From assembly GCA_014799675.1 (NCBI GenBank), contig JAAVHM010000074.1, positions 3,434 to 24,861 of the forward strand: a stretch of 21,428 nucleotides of DNA, read 5' to 3'. Below are positions 20,434 to 21,428 of the stretch, piece by piece. How positions within the stretch are numbered: position 1 is the stretch's first letter; each line of letters begins with the position of its first letter. Source of the stretch: Ruminococcus sp. (GTDB taxonomy: Bacteria; Bacillota; Clostridia; Oscillospirales; Ruminococcaceae). Made by a program: the position numbers and the translations under genes. A model generated the notes under the pieces. It made no database searches. It was not told the DNA's origin and saw nothing but the letters and a program-made list of their open reading frames with translations.

Positions 20434-21360
20434 ATGCCCGAAAATGAAAAGAAGTCCCCCAAAAAGGGAAAATCCTTTATGGACGTTTACCGAGAGGTGA
20501 ACGCAAAAGAACACGCCGAAGAGCTGAAACGCGAAGCCGAGCTTGAAGCACAGCGCGCGGAGCGTGAACGCCGTCAGCGTGAAAATTACGAGGCAAAGCT
20601 GCGGCAGGAGCGTCTGGAGCTTTTAAAGCTGAAGCAGGGCGTTATTGCCGAGGAAGAGATAGCATACGAAAAAGAACCCGAAAAGCACTACACGATTTGG
20701 CAGAGGATAGGCAACTTTTTTTACCACAACAAGATATATATTATTTTCGGGACGCTGCTTGCGGCTTTGGCGGCTTTCCTTATTTACGACTATGTTTCCA
20801 CCGTCCGTCCCGACGCGGTGGTTATGATAATAGCTTCGGACGGCGAGTTCAATTTCATTACCGAGGATATTTCAAGCCTTTTGGGACAGTACTGCGCCGA
20901 CAACAACGGCGACGGCAAAATAAGCGTCAGGGTAAGCTATCTTCCCGCCGCGCCAAGCGAGGATTCGGTCAGTATGTACTATCAGCAGGCCGACCAGACC
21001 AAGCTTCTGGCGGAATTTCAAGGCACGGAGGCTATTATGGTCATGGGCGACTATGAAGCCTGCGAGGTGCTGGGCATTACGGAGGGCGTGCTTGCCGACC
21101 TCAGCGGATATTTCCCCGACGACGAAAATGTTACGGAGCTTGGTTATATGCTAAGCGGAACGGATTTTGCAAAAGATATCGGCTACGAGGGTCTTGCGGA
21201 CAATATTTTCCTCGGCTTCAGACAGCCTAAAAAGGGCGGCTTCGGCACAAGCGAAAAGGATTTTCAGAAAAATTTTGACAATGCCATAGAGCTTTGGAGA
21301 AATTACCTTAGCGGCAATGTCGCAGACCCTGCCGCGGACGCGGATAAGACAGCAGAATAA
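20434..21360 (+). CDS. Single-pass membrane protein with charged coiled coil
   Basis: A 308-residue protein of unknown function. Residues 1-22 are basic. Residues 24-77 form a highly charged Glu/Arg/Lys helix (AEELKREAELEAQRAERERR and onward), likely a cytoplasmic coiled coil. A membrane helix spans about 101-120 (IYIIFGTLLAALAAFLIYDY). The remaining residues form a folded extracytoplasmic domain with VVMIIASDGEFNF near the membrane, an acidic DNNGDGK loop, and LLAEFQGTEAIMVMGDYEACEVLG. The last 15 residues are Ala/Asp-rich. The start at 20434 follows GGAAAGGAAATC; an in-frame ATG at 20362 coincides with the promoter and is excluded. The next gene starts 12 nt after the stop. No family is recognised. 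Confidence 0.78.
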   Translation: MPENEKKSPKKGKSFMDVYREVNAKEHAEELKREAELEAQRAERERRQRENYEAKLRQERLELLKLKQGVIAEEEIAYEKEPEKHYTIWQRIGNFFYHNKIYIIFGTLLAALAAFLIYDYVSTVRPDAVVMIIASDGEFNFITEDISSLLGQYCADNNGDGKISVRVSYLPAAPSEDSVSMYYQQADQTKLLAEFQGTEAIMVMGDYEACEVLGITEGVLADLSGYFPDDENVTELGYMLSGTDFAKDIGYEGLADNIFLGFRQPKKGGFGTSEKDFQKNFDNAIELWRNYLSGNVADPAADADKTAE

Positions 21361-21372
21361 CGGAGGTTCTTT

Positions 21373-21428
21373 ATGGACAGATTCAAGCTTGAAATTGATG
21401 TTGAAATAAAAGATATACCGCATTTGGA
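21373..21428 (+). CDS. Start of a gene cut by the right edge
   Basis: An open frame starts with ATG at 21373, 6 nt after GGAGG (21362-21366) and 12 nt after the previous stop. Only 18 codons are visible (MDRFKLEIDVEIKDIPHL), too few to assign a function. The spacing implies co-transcription with the membrane protein gene. Confidence 0.65.
   Translation, partial: MDRFKLEIDVEIKDIPHL

Overview
The window looks like a low-to-mid GC Gram-positive chromosome from the Clostridia, most likely Oscillospiraceae/Ruminococcus-like. This is an inference. It rests on strong GGAGG ribosome sites, sigma-A promoters with extended -10 elements, many lipoproteins with Thr/Glu-rich linkers, a SCIFF ranthipeptide locus next to yajC, and an ECF sigma/DUF4179 anti-sigma pair. 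No tRNA, rRNA, CRISPR array, insertion sequence or prophage gene was seen.

Layout. (1) 1-1763: a cyclophilin and an endonuclease-IV-like TIM-barrel protein, each with its own promoter, separated by a terminator and a GC-rich inverted repeat. (2) 1816-6431: a promoter and four co-directional genes for exported proteins. They share almost the same signal peptide/linker module, but only the first two share a mature architecture. The second carries a run of 14 A exactly where its paralogues encode the lipobox. (3) 6440-10167: a promoter, then aroQ, a lipoprotein, a NudC-like Nudix hydrolase, a paralogous lipoprotein and a GNAT acetyltransferase, with gaps of 12-38 nt, ending at a bidirectional terminator. 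(4) 10166-11361: one convergent lipoprotein gene with its own promoter. (5) 11411-14622: yajC, a small membrane protein of the SCIFF-associated TIGR04086 type, a MITE-like repeat, the 45-residue SCIFF precursor (12669-12806), its radical SAM/SPASM maturase, and a 76-residue tail-anchored protein. (6) 14637-16512: a CDF metal exporter overlapping a YgjP/SprT-like metallopeptidase. (7) 16643-18740, minus strand: an ECF sigma factor overlapping a large membrane anti-sigma factor. (8) 18850-20348: a MATE transporter on the minus strand, divergent from an uncharacterised single-pass membrane protein (20434-21360) and a truncated gene at the right edge.

The most distinctive content is regulatory and modular. 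A 19-bp palindrome sits exactly between the -35 and -10 of the SCIFF promoter. An 18-bp perfect stem separates the precursor from its maturase. Hairpins or palindromes cover two ribosome binding sites. The exported-protein genes look like one reusable export module attached to changing mature domains. The SCIFF system itself is known; the control elements and the lipoprotein arrays are what deserve a closer look.
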